A DNA stretch of 64,000 nucleotides from Brachynemurus nebulosus. Its lineage: Eukaryota > Arthropoda > Insecta > Neuroptera > Myrmeleontidae. Below the pieces are notes generated by a model. It was not told where the DNA came from, did no database searches, and worked only from the letters and a program-made list of their open reading frames with translations. Positions within the stretch are counted from its first letter, which is position 1. The number at the start of each line of letters is the position of its first letter. The DNA is taken from the NCBI GenBank assembly GCA_035578155.1, contig JAPWDM010000015.1, positions 4,961,501-5,025,500 on the forward strand, in the 5' to 3' direction. Both the position numbers and the translations under genes were made by a program. This document shows positions 34,121 to 44,930 of the stretch, one piece after another.

Positions 34121-35097
34121 TGTAACGAAATAGAGCCACCACCACCGCAATCGATATATATTTGATAGATTTTCACGATTTCCACAGTAATTTTTACCGA
34201 TTTTCATTTGAATTTTCTTGAATTTTTTTAATAAACAATTTATGAACTAATTGTGTGATGATGCCATTGACACAACAGTAATGTTATGTCAATTGCATAG
34301 CTTGAACAGTTTACTACCTAAATGTAGTTTTGTATGCTAAAACGAATAGATTGTCATTAAGGGTGAGATTCGCGCCGAAATGTCATTTGGTTCGTTAGTC
34401 CTATAAATTATGACTTATTTGTGTTTGAATTCCAAGAAGAATTTGTTATTACTTGTATAGAAGTTTTAGTTGTTCGTTAAATTTTAAATAATAACTTTAT
34501 CCTTTTTTATCTCATGTATTTCATCTTTGTTTAGTTTTTTCTAGAACAAATTTTTTAGTTTATATTTTGAAAAGAATAAACAAACAAGCTTTCAATCTTA
34601 GTCGGCTATCGGTAAAACATCGAACTACGTATATTGTTTAGCGAGCCACGAAGGCAAAAAACATTTATTAATAATCGAATTATTGAGAATATTTGTTAGC
34701 GTAAAAGAATTGTTGAAATAAAATATTAACCGAGTTTTATTAACATCGTTGTTGATCGATTAATCGTAAAAACGTCTTATTTATAAATATAATTCGCAGT
34801 CTATTGACGAGAAATATTGTAAAAGTGTGTAAAATAAATATTCAACGAAATAATTAAAATCAATTAAACGAAAATTAATGTGCGTTATTTATTTTGTGGA
34901 CTCCTCCTGCGACCTGTAAGAAATCCAATCCTCTGCGTAAGGCGAGTAATATACCAGCATTACTCGAGCGCAATTTCGACGTTATCGTCGTGGCATCCAT
35001 GGGACATTAAACTAATTTACGTCGCAACAAAGGTTTCGGAAAATAAACGTCAGCGGAACTGCCCGCCATCTCCGAGGCTTACAACCATTACATTACA
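34121..35097. repeat. Solo LTR, 977 bp, with 4-bp target duplication
   Basis: Starts TGTAACG and ends CATTACA (TGTAA..TTACA inverted ends), flanked by AGGG at 34117-34120 and 35098-35101. Removing it with one AGGG makes the Harbinger transposase frame continuous. AATAAA signals on the plus strand (near 34576) suggest plus orientation. The lineage (BEL/Pao or Gypsy) cannot be told from an LTR alone. Confidence 0.85.
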
Positions 35098-35677
35098 AGG
35101 GGAAAAGCTTCATCGTCTACAAAAACATGAGACATAGCTTCTTCAGTTCCGGGCAATGGCATGTCATCAGGAAAATCACTGTCATCAGGTCATCACTGTT
35201 TTTACCATACCCTCCAACGTCAACCATGATCAATTTACATTGAGCATCAACAACTGCTATTAGCACTATACTAGAAAAGCCTTCGTAGTTAAAATATAAA
35301 GAACCACTATTGTAAGGCTTATTTATCACATGTTTACCGTGGATAGAACCTACACAGTTAGGAAAGTTCCATTTCGACTTAAATTCATTTTCAGTTTGTT
35401 GCAACTGTTCTTTTTTTGGTGCAGCCATATAAATTTTTGAAAGTCTGTTCCAAATAGCGTCGCAGATGTCGTATATTATTCTGCGAACAAATTTTTCTCT
35501 TAGCCTGTAACTAAATGTGTTCTAATTGTTTAATCACCAGTTGCCAAAAACCTGCAAAATTAAATTCAAAGTAATATAGACGATTTTTCGTAATAAAATA
35601 GTATGAAATTGAAAAATTAAAAATAAATTAATTATGAACAAAAAATATAATTTAAAAATAATGAAATCTTTTTTTAG

Positions 35678-36250
35678 GATCTGTATGCAAAAATAAATGG
35701 AAGGCGTTAAGAGAAAATTATCGAAAAGCAATGCTTGCCAGAAAAACGAAAAGTGGACAGACAAAGAAGAAAATTAAATCATGGCGCCTGGAAAATCAAA
35801 TGGAATTTATCAAGCCATATTTATTTTCCCACAGTGGCGAACGAAAGACTAGTATTTCTCCACTGCCTGAATCTGCTTCTACAAGTCATAGTTCACCTTT
35901 AATAGAGATAGATGCAAGTGGGGAACAAGTTGACAACTCAGAAGCCGAAATATCATCTGGGAGGAATACGCCTTTATGTGCGGTTGGTGTAAAAAAAAAA
36001 ATAGCTTCTACAACAATTAAGCCTACTAGTTCAGCTATAGAAATGCTACGGCATTATATCAATATGAGAATGTCTGCCAATAATGTATCATCAACTTCTG
36101 CAGCTTAGACTGGTAACCATCTTACAAAATACTTTCAGAGTACAGAAGAAACTGTCCGTACACTCCCGTCACACTTACAAATCAGTTTAAAAATACAAAT
36201 TTCTCAATTAGTACATAATTCTGAATTAGAAGCTATTAACATCAGTTTTT
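35678..36250 (+). pseudogene. MADF/BESS-type Harbinger accessory protein, antisense in the transposase intron
   Basis: After a TTTTTTTAG acceptor an exon opens with the end of a MADF (Myb/SANT-like) domain, CKNKWKALRENYRKAML (about 35683-35733), then an S/T-rich linker. A C-terminal HLTKYFQSTEETVR block with a lysine-leucine helix (36118-36230) resembles a BESS protein-interaction motif. A stop (TAG, 36106) separates linker and BESS part. The first MADF exon (the W..E..LI half) is absent. Harbinger elements usually encode such a DNA-binding partner that helps the transposase enter the nucleus and bind ends. Here the gene lies wholly inside the transposase intron (36519-35552), on the opposite strand. 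Confidence 0.65.
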
Positions 36251-36890
36251 AGCATCATCACCAGCATATATCGTATCTCAATTTTCACCTACACAATCGA
36301 CAAAACAACCTTTTTCAATTTCTGCCATAAATTTTTATCCGCTCACATCCGACAATCCGCCAACAGACGAGCAACAATGAATGAAATAATTATTAAATGA
36401 ATCAAATAACTATCAAATGAATTAAATAATTATAATAATTATTACTATAATAACAATCTGTATTTTATTTTTAAATAATAGTAATAATAGCAATATAAAA
36501 CATGATTTTTTATTTTTACCTGAGACATACTGCAAGTCTTTCCTCCGAAGATATTGCTTGTCGCAATGTTGTGTGTTTTTTCTCTATGTCAGGTTTTATC
36601 AACTCTAGAAGTTCGTAGAATTTTTCTTGCGACATCCTAACACATTTCAGAAACTTTTTTCACCACTCAAAAGGTTTGGAAAGAGGTGATGGTATTCTCC
36701 AGATTTAAGTCGTTTCGAATTTATTTCATGAACCCACATTTTCCGTTTCCCTTCTTGTTCAGTTTTTTCTTCTTCTTCTGCCTCCACTACCGTAGCCAAA
36801 AACAATATTTCTTCGTCAAAATCACTTATGTTATTTTTGTAAATTATTATGCTTTCGTTAACACTGTTGCACTGCATAACCACAAAAATG

Positions 36891-37530
36891 ATATGTCTAT
36901 ATGTACACTAAACCGCGCCGCGCCGCGCTCCAAGTGGACGCACCACCGATAAAAAGCCGTGGTCGGTCCGCAAAAAAATATCCGAGATTTTATCAGACCG
37001 TAACTAAAAAAAGGTTGAAAAACGCTTCACAAGGTTTATTTTACTATTTCATTAATTATAACCAATTTGTTCTAGATACTTTTTAAGATGAACTTTCTAC
37101 TTCAAATTCTAGAGAATTTAGATTCTAAGAAAGCAATATTTTATTGAAATAACCAAAAATAAATAAGTGAATAAATAAATCAAAAACTTTTGAATTCACT
37201 GCTATTTATATTTTTAGAAATACAATAACGTTACACGATAATTACTACAGATAAAACGGCTAGCTGTTTGGCTGGATACCGGATATTCGGCCAACCTTGT
37301 AGCCGGATAGCCGGATATCCGACGGTACATCACCATTTGGTACATCGCAAGAAACGAGCCAGCGTAAGTGGAGCACGAATGATCGGGCGGACTCCGTCTA
37401 ATTCGGGTATTTATTTTCGTTCATGATCGAAGTGAGCAATTGTTCCATTCATTGACTTGTTGAATTGATTGCAAACACGATCGTTTGTGGTTATTAAAAT
37501 ACGTGCCTTTTTATTTGAAGAGTTTTTATA
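36891..37530. other. Gap; Harbinger and hAT end-like sequences, no gene
   Basis: GC-rich CGCGCCGCGCCGCGCTCCAA at 36913-36932 stands out in AT-rich surroundings and resembles a Harbinger terminal repeat. At 37270-37325 a GGATACCGGATATTCGG / GCCGGATAGCCGGATATCCG repeat resembles hAT subterminal sequence. I could not define either end. Confidence 0.4.
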
Positions 37531-39738
37531 AGTCTAAAAAGATCGCCTTTATGGAAATATTTTGATATAAACAGTGAGGATCATAAATTTGCTGTTTGTT
37601 TATTATGCCATGTTAAAATTTCTCGTAGCAGCGAAGGGAAAAAACAGGTATGTGTCAAGCAAAATTAGCTTATCTGTTTTTTTTTTTTTGTTTTTTTGTT
37701 TTTAATTACTTTTCATGAAATTGATTGATCGACCTAATGGATTTATGTTTAGAAAATTAGGTTACGTCGAGTTTGTAGAAAACATCTTGGTAAGTACAGT
37801 AATATCCTGTGACTGACTCACCATAACAACAAAATCATTTACAGTTCTTTTTATTTTTAACTGATTATGTAATATTGTGAGAATTTGCACAATTTTCGGA
37901 ATTCGCATATGTTACGTCAGTCCGGTTAGTCTATGTGGGTTTGTTATACAGGTGTCCTAAATTTCATAAATGTATAAATATATGATAAATTGATAATGTA
38001 TGTTTGTCCAAGTATTTATAGAAAGAAATCTAATTGCAGTAATTCTTTTTTTATTGAATGAAGTATCTTTCAAGTTAGAGTTGTGTAAGTTTCATAAAAA
38101 TTGGTTTAGTAGCTTTTAAAATATTTTCTGTGAAAGCTATGAAGTCAGTTTAATTTTTTTTTGATTGTAGCTTGTTGATTATTCGTAAGGCAGGCACGTT
38201 TACGTTTATTATTTACCGAGTGTTGAGTACCAAGTTTTGTTCGTGGTACCTTATTTATAATCTTATATTTTCTAAGTACTTCTGCCATGAAAATCACATA
38301 AAAACGAAACATCCAGATGAATTCCGTGCACTGCATAAAGATGATGCCGCTGTCGTCCTTACTACAATTTCTTTAGTCATCCCGGGGACAAGTTCGACTT
38401 CAGTAGAAAAAAATCAATTGACTATGAGAGCATCTTTCGAAAGGAAATTGCTTTGGGACGTAAGTGATGCTAAAGCCAGAAAGTACTATTATTTAATAGC
38501 AGAAATTATTGCACAAACAATCCATTGTCCATAGTAAAAAGAATTGGATTCACCAGACTCCTAGAACAAGCTTTACTCCGCTATAAATTGCCAAGCTGTA
38601 CTTATATTACCCAAAAAATCATTCTTGACAAATATAACAGAATTTACAAGAAAATCAAAAATAGCATTTCAAGTGCTTTCGCTATTTCAGTGACTTCTGA
38701 CATATGGACTTGCTTATACAACAACGCTAGTTTCCTGAGTTTCACTGGATATTTCCTGAATTCAAATTAAAACATGGAGTTCTAGCAATGAAGTCTTTCT
38801 TAGGTTCACACACTGGAGAAGATATAGCAAAGGAGCTTAACACAGCCGCGAATCGCTGGGATATTGAGCATAGTAAAATACATTTACTCATTCATGACAG
38901 TGGTGCTAATATGGTGAAGGGTGTTTGTTTGGTTGAATACGATTCTGCGATAGCTTCAGAGAGCTATAAATGAGTCGCTCAAAGCTCAAGCTGAAGTGAC
39001 AACAATGACTGCTACTGGAAAATGATTTCTTACGCACGTCAATCACTCAGGCTTAGCTCAAAAAAAACTGCTGGCGATTCAAATTGATGCAAGATATCAG
39101 CACTAGGTGGAATTCCACTTTTTATATGATAGAGCGTTTGTTAGAACAAAAGCGGGCCATATCATTGTTCGTTGCTGATCACGATACACTCACCAATTTG
39201 ACGTCTCAACAGTGGTGTTTGATGGAGCAATGCATCAATTTATTAAAATCCTTTGAAAAAATAACCAAAATAACAAGTTCTGGTCTGTCCTGTGTGTCAG
39301 AAGTAATAAATAAATGGTGGTGAGAAGATCTTTAAAATATAAAATTATCATGATATAAATATAAATTTTAATGAATGTCATTTTCGACTTGCAGGGACCT
39401 CATAGTCCTAGGCTTAAGTCAAGTCATGACAGTGACTGTAATAGCTGAATTTTTGATTCGAAAATTCGCTAAAAAGAAAGAAAACTGTATAATGCAGTGG
39501 TTTCCAACCGTTTTGTACCTGCGCCCCCCTTTAAAAAAATTGTTGCGCCCCCTTAATTTTTCTAACAATCTAATTTCATAAATACTTAACTGATTTTATA
39601 ATTTATTTAATGGGCTACAAAATAATATACAATATTATGTAAAAATATACATAAAAAATAATTATTTATTATAAGAAATAATAATTTTAAATGCAATAAA
39701 AACAAATCTTACAAAAATACAAAAAAAAAAAGAATATA

Positions 39739-40541
39739 TAGGGTGAATGCGGAAGAGATGCTGCACATTTTAAAAACACTTGATAATTCCTAAAGTATGC
39801 ATTTAATTGATTTGAAATTTGGTACATAATAAATGTAAACATTGTTCTTTAAAATTATTTATAAATAATTTTAAATTTTGAGTCATAAAGGATTCATAAT
39901 TAACATTTTTGTAGAGCCTGCAAAGCGGCGTCTCTCCCACACCTATGGGAGAGATGCCGCATCAAAGAAGGAGAGCCGCCGCATAGTTCATATTAAAAAT
40001 TGTGTATTTTACACACATCTCCATACATGATGCATGCCATATGTAACCATTTTTGGCACTTTATACATCTTAACCAGTCAACTTTCTTTTTGTTTCTGAG
40101 TACTTTTCAAAACATTCAATCATCATTATTTTTTTTTTACATATATTTTTAATATGTAATATGATGTGGCATCTCTCCTTTGTGTTGGGATAGATGCCGC
40201 ATGTTGCTATAGCAAGCATAACGCGGAATTCTAACCTAAAATTTTATACAGTAATTTTAAAATATACCTAAATTAATAACAAAACTCATTTTCATTAGAA
40301 CAATGAAATATACATTTTTAAATTCTAATGAATTAAATGCTTGATAAAATATTATGTTAAAAAACTTACTTTTCAAATATAAAAAATTGGATAATTACTA
40401 AAGTGATGGACTAATCACAGATGTTACCATATAAAGCTTAAAGAAACAACTTATTTTAAACATATAATCTATCAATCAACGGACGAACTATCGCTACTAC
40501 GGCATCTCTCCCGACGCGGCGTCTCTCCTGCACTTACTCTA
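39739..40541. mobile_element. MITE with repeated GAGAGATGCCGC motif inside hAT-2
   Basis: Imperfect inverted ends: left TAGGGTGAATGCGGAAGAGA, right (reverse complement) TAGAGTAAGTGCAGGAGAGA. The motif GGGAGAGATGCCGC or close variants recurs in both orientations at about 39923, 39948, 40166, 40189 and 40502-40528. AT-rich between; no gene. Confidence 0.6.
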
Positions 40542-40563
40542 AATAATACAACATTATAAAAAT

Positions 40564-40830
40564 TTAATGCGACGGCTGAGCCTGTTTTTCAGCACAAATT
40601 TTCTCAAACCGTGGTATTATTGAAGAAATTGCGGTTCTCAGTTCCTTTTCAATCACTAAGCGAGATCGATACTTTGTTTTTAAGACAGCTACTGTAGAAA
40701 AACCAGTTTCACATAGGTAAGATGTTACAAATAGCAATAAAATTTCTAAAGCTTTGTTTGTCAAAGTAGGAAAATCGTCCTTTACTCGTAGCCAAAACGT
40801 AACAATATTATTTTCGACTAGATAAGTCAA
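40564..40830 (-). pseudogene. hAT-2 transposase C-terminal dimerisation fragment
   Basis: 88 residues with the hAT C-terminal signature: VTFWLRVKDDFPTLTNKAL, then LLLFVTSYLCETGFSTVAVL and KTKYRSRLVIEKELRTAIS. This matches the dimerisation domain of ZBED5/Charlie-like proteins. It reads on from a segment at 41000-40820 in another frame (SKYEWIRNPFV). The catalytic part is missing, so the element is non-autonomous. Confidence 0.8.
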
Positions 40831-41080
40831 TTATCATTTCCTGCTCTGCTGTCGTAAGGCCAAAATCATCATATTTTTCAATCACAAACGGGTTTCTAAT
40901 CCATTCATATTTGGACATGTCAAGATCTTTAAAGTAAAACGAGAATTGCTTCATGCCCCCCTTGCAACAGTCTCGCGCCCCCTTAGGGGGGCGCGCCCCG
41001 CAGGTTGGAAACCACTGGTATAATGCATACAAAGTTTGCAGTATTGGAATTAGAATCTACGTGCTTTTTACATAACACGT

Positions 41081-41789
41081 AATTAATTCCTCGATTACAT
41101 ATTTTAAATTTTCCGTAATCGCTGGTTTGGTAGATAATTTTGGTAAAAAACCAAATTAAAAATCATATTTATATGTGCTACGTAATTCTTAGAAATTTGC
41201 GGTAAAGTATATTTTTAAATTCAAACCAACTCAAACAATATTCAACGCGGTGCATCATCGTATTTTTTCGTACATATCAATACATACATATCAATAGCAA
41301 GCCAAATTTGTTTATTTTCAAGCACATATTGCTTACACTTGAGCGCTAGCCGCTTCCGCTTACGCCGATACGAATTGGCCCATAAATATTATCGAATACA
41401 TATAAACATTGGTTTAATACAATGTGTGTCAAACAGTGTACTAAATAACATTCAAAAACTTTATATTGCATTTCTCTTTTAATAGTATTGGACATTTTGC
41501 ATACTTATTTCAACATTTTGGAATACAAATTCTCAAATTTTTTAATCATTTTGTCGCGCAACGAATCAATATAATTTCAATATTCATTTCAACAATTGGA
41601 TTTTCATAATTGGATATCAAAATGATCATATCGAATGCTACATACAAGGCGCTCTATTTTATCATCACAATTCTAGCCGCAGCTATTTATCAACGTTATT
41701 AATTTATTTAGCATCATGTCAGATACGCCTTATCCTTGACTTTTTCATTTTCTGATTTTATTTCATATTTTGTGTTACTATTGGTTTGA
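41081..41789. other. Gap between hAT-1 and BEL gag; BEL 5' LTR expected here
   Basis: Non-coding. It contains TTGTCGCGCAACGAATC near 41550, which could be a primer-site region after an LTR, but no LTR pair is available to test it. Confidence 0.35.
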
Positions 41790-42209
41790 AAAATATCTGA
41801 ATTAACAGATTTAAATTTTAAACGCGGTCAGCTGAAAGCAGCTGTTACTCGTTTCAAAAAATATCTTAATCAGTTTAAAATATCTGAAAATTTGAATTCC
41901 CTACAACTCAAATTTAGATTAGATAAATTTAATCCATTGTGAGATGAATTTCAAACTGTTCAATCTTGTATTGAAATATTGAATCCTCAAACAGATTCCA
42001 CAGAAAGGGAAAATTGTGAGGAAACTTATTTTAATTTATTAACTGATGCGGAAACAGCATCACTTAATTCAAACGACATTCATCAATCTGTTGATACAAG
42101 TTCAGATTTTACTTCAACTCATACTGTTAGAGAACAAATAGCTAAAATCATATTACCCAGCTTTAGAGGCTCATTTGACGAATGGTTAACTTTCAGAGAT
42201 TCTTATATA

Positions 42210-43685
42210 CAGTAGCTCTATAAAGTATTCGTACCCCCTTGAAGCCTACATAACCAAACTAAATAAAAGAACTAATTACCTATTGATGTATTTAGATGAA
42301 TTTTAGCTTAATAACACAAACTATCAAGTATCAGCAAGTTTCTCTTTATTTTCAAAAAAAATGCAAGAATTTTATGAAATTTTTATCACCATAACATATT
42401 TGTACCGCAGCTTGTAAGGACACTTTTTTCTTATTTAGAAAACATTAATATTTTGTAAATAAACCTTTGTTAGCAATTACTGATTTTAAACGTCTTGGCA
42501 TTGATCCTACTAAATTTTGTATATATTCATTGGGTATGGAATACCACTGTTTTTCTAGATGTTTTTTCAAGGCACCTATATTCGATATCCTAAACGTTCT
42601 AATTTTTTTGTCTAAAAATGACCATAAGTTCTCTATAGGGTTTATATCAGGTGACTGAGGAGTTTTTAGCTGGTTCGGAACATGAGAGAGAAGCCAATTC
42701 TGAACAATACGCGCTGTATGTTTTGGATCGTTGTCTTGCTGAAAGTAAAAGTGATCCTCTATTCCAAGCATTCTGGCGAATTCAATTAATCTTGCAATAT
42801 CTTCAAATATATTTTTGCATCCATTTGCACTTCTATTATTGTACATATTAAATCAAAAGGCACAGGCGGGTGCTATAATTACTACTACAGTGTCATCACA
42901 CGTGTAATCTTAGTTATTAAAATAAAATATACAGTTTTGTTAAGTTTAATAAAGTTTTATTTGTGCAAGTGGTCCTTCAACTTTCGTTTAAGTTTTGTAA
43001 CGATATTTTCCGTCCATTCATCGATGTCTAAGTCGGCACCGAACACTGTCTCAGCACCAATACTCTTTCCTGTAGTTATTGCGAGATCTATTGTAATTTT
43101 CTGTGCAGATGTAAAAGGATTAGATTTTACCTCTTGCAGGATGTGTCGTTCATCTCTCGCACTTAAAGTTTTTGGACGGCCTTTTCTTGATAAATTGCTA
43201 ATGGAATTTGTTTTTTTTTCCATTTATTAATAATATACTGTATAGTTGATTTACTTCGATGAAGAATTTTACTAATTTTTTCATAACTATTATTGTTACT
43301 GTAAAGCGCAATTATTTTTTCTTTTTCGTTGATGGAAAGTTCTTTTGTTTTTGTCATTGCGACAGGCGATTGTTGTCAAATGATCACAACATTTTTATAT
43401 CACACTGTTGGCCTGCAACACGTATCAACACGTTCTGCATTGTGCAGTATAATATGAAGATACTCGCATGAGACAATTGGTGGTGGTGCGAATACTTTAT
43501 GATGATGCATTTTTAAATGTTTTTCGATTATTTTGATTCTAAATAACTACCATAAACTAAATACTACGGCGTTCAGAAACTTATAAGAATACAATAATTT
43601 TGAATAGTTTAATTCTTAGGTAGATTTCTTTATTTAATAAAAAAATAAATAACTTCTATCGTACGAATACTTTATAGAACAACTG
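42210..43685 (-). mobile_element. Tc1/mariner element, 1,476 bp, internally deleted
   Basis: Ends CAGTAGCTCTATAAAGTATT (left) and, in reverse complement, CAGTTGTTCTATAAAGTATT (right), both continuing CGTAC and flanked by TA (42208-42209 and 43686-43687). A second, inner copy of the end motif lies near 42400 and 43470, an IR/DR layout. The transposase is on the minus strand. Excision rejoins the BEL Gag frame. Confidence 0.9.
42445..43357 (-). pseudogene. Tc1-type transposase with internal deletion
   Basis: N-terminus from ATG 43357: a helix-turn-helix (MTKTKELSINEKEKIIALYS, SYEKISKILHRSKSTIQYII), then the second DNA-binding region with a GRPKTLS linker (43190-43150). These are joined by a frameshift in a run of nine T (43211-43219). 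The C-terminal half 42846-42445 has YFQQDNDPKHTA (second Asp) and SPDINPIENLW (Glu, 34 residues later), the DD34E pattern. The middle, with the first catalytic Asp, is largely missing: only about 110 bp of AT-rich sequence separates the halves. Inactive. Confidence 0.85.
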
Positions 43686-44254
43686 TATCTCTCATTCATT
43701 CCAACACTGCTCTATCTAATATTCAAAAATTTTATTATTTACAGTTCTCACTCAAAGATGAGGCTACAAAAATTATTCAATCTTTAAAAATTTCGGAATC
43801 AAATTATGATGTGGCTTGGCAGTTAATTCAAAATTGATATGAAAATAAAAAATTAATTGTACAATATCATCTTCAAGCATTGTTTGATACTCCTGATTTG
43901 GCTAAAGAAGCTCATACAAACATTCGACGTTTAATTGATAATGTAAACAAACATATGAGATCTCTTATAAGTTTAAATTTACCCACTGCTTCATGGGATG
44001 CTTTAATTATATATTTAGTAGTACAAAAATTAGATCCTATCATTAGAAAGGAGTGGGAAAAATCTAATATATCTTCAGAACTGCCTAAACTTGAGGATTT
44101 ACTGGGATTTCTTAATCACAAAGCACAAATTTTAGAAACATTAAATATGTCACAAACAAAATCAGCAGATATAGGGAAGAAAATGCAAACATCTACGACA
44201 CAATACTTGTTAGAGTGTTAGAATTTAAGTAAATCAACACGCATCAATATAAAT

Positions 44255-44930
44255 TTAACCTACTTGGTAATCCAGGTTTGTCCTGCGTTGTTTGTCGATG
44301 TGTTCCTTTTGTTTAGTGGAGCAATCCACCATACTTTTGTATGCAAGGATTCTGTCTTTATTTAAGTCAACTTCTACCTCTACCATGGGGACTGAGTCCA
44401 CCAACGACTGGATAGCTGGTGTATTTTTATCTACTCCTATTAATAACCTGATTGGAGTGAAACCTGTGGTCTTCTGTATCGTAGAGTTTAGGGTTAATTG
44501 AATTTTTCTCAAGGCGATCTTCGCTATTGAATCACGGGAAACTGGTATTTGGTGAAATATCCATGCCATATCTGAGCTAGTAAAATATTTACCCATTCTC
44601 AATCGATCTAACTGATCATCGATTAGGGGCACAGGGTAATGATCTTTAACTGTGAGTCTATTTAAGGCCCGATAGTCTACGCACATACGATCAGTGCTGT
44701 TCTTTTTTTTTGACTAGCAATACCGGACTAGAGTAGGGTGAATCACTTTCACAGATGATTTGATTACTTAATAGATCGTCAATAATTTCACAAAGCTTAG
44801 TCCGCTCGAATAAGGCTAATCGGTAAAGCCGATAATAGACAACGGTATCTTTTAATGTTATCTTGAGTTCCCCTGTGTTTACTAAACTTACGGCATCACC
44901 TGTCGTGATAATATTGTTGTACTTGTGCAA
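44255..44930 (-). pseudogene. Gypsy C pol with RT fused in frame to integrase end
   Basis: Minus strand. The RT start (IICESDSPYSSPVLLVKKKE, about 44770-44710; a 1-base frame change near 44700) continues with MCVDYRALNRLTVKDHYPVP (44686-44627) and SSDMAWIFHQIPVSRDSI. Near 44510 it passes without a stop into an integrase C-terminal segment (LNSTIQKTTGFTPIRLLIG, then an acidic and basic tail). RT palm, RNase H and most of integrase are absent. The open frame 44686-44255 spans the junction, so the deletion is in frame. Confidence 0.75.

Larger units (their letters stand above)
33942..36890 (-). pseudogene. PIF/Harbinger transposase, two exons, split by a solo LTR
   Basis: Minus-strand DDE_Tnp_4 transposase, which cuts and pastes its element. 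Exon 1 runs from about 36890 to 36520 (KRKMWVHEINSKR, then MSQEKFYELLELIKPD at about 36635) and ends at a CTCAG/GTAAAA donor. Exon 2 starts at 35551 after TTTTGCAG and the join is in frame. Core motifs: WNFPNCVGSIHGKHV, in which the first catalytic Asp is replaced by His (about 35330-35345); VDVGGYGKNSD; a VDDEAFP box with the second Asp (about 35110); and NTVEDSFGI with the Glu (about 34000). A 977-bp solo LTR interrupts it between the second Asp box and the next segment. A stop occurs near 35530. Inactive by the D-to-H change alone. Confidence 0.8.
39495..41017 (-). mobile_element. hAT-2, Charlie-like, with 8-bp target duplication
   Basis: Terminal inverted repeats CAGTGGTTTCCAACC at both ends, with C-rich GCGCCCCCC stretches just inside. 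The 8-bp duplication GTATAATG flanks it at 39487-39494 and 41018-41025. The only gene part left is the transposase C-terminus (40830-40564). An inner MITE fills 39739-40541. Confidence 0.9.
37530..41080 (+). pseudogene. hAT-1 transposase with BED zinc finger, split by hAT-2
   Basis: hAT-superfamily transposase. A BED finger starts at about 37543 (SPLWKYFDINSEDHKFAVC with CLLC) and stops at a CAG/GTATG donor near 37650; it resumes with HIKTKHPDEF at about 38295-38330. The catalytic region follows: SVTSDIWTCLYNNASFLSFT (38690-38750, first Asp), MKSFLGSHTGEDIAKEL, HDSGANMVKGV (about 38894-38930), then DISTRWNSTFYMIERLLEQK (39090-39150). Stops and frame changes near 38535, 38768, 38971 and 39322 break it. 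hAT-2 is inserted at 39495-41017 and the frame resumes after it (FAVLELESTCFL, about 41032-41070). The C-terminal dimerisation region was not found. Confidence 0.75.
41790..44255 (+). pseudogene. gag: BEL/Pao Gag, split by a Tc1 element
   Basis: BEL/Pao-type Gag: KRGQLKAAVTRFKKYLNQF (about 41822-41880), KIILPSFRGSFDEWLTFRDS (42146-42205), then after the Tc1 insertion ISLIHSNTALSNIQKFYYLQ-like sequence from 43687, then YENKKLIVQYHLQALFDTPD (about 43840-43900) and HTNIRRLIDNVNKHMRSL. Stops near 41941 and 43837 lie where conserved residues are expected. It ends near a decayed Cys/His region (QYLLEC) at 44205-44255, where Gypsy C is inserted. Confidence 0.8.

Noticed and set aside
36686..36952. 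Plus-strand ORF rich in F and Y
   Set aside because: Reverse complement of an acidic, lysine-rich Harbinger exon on the minus strand; a shadow.
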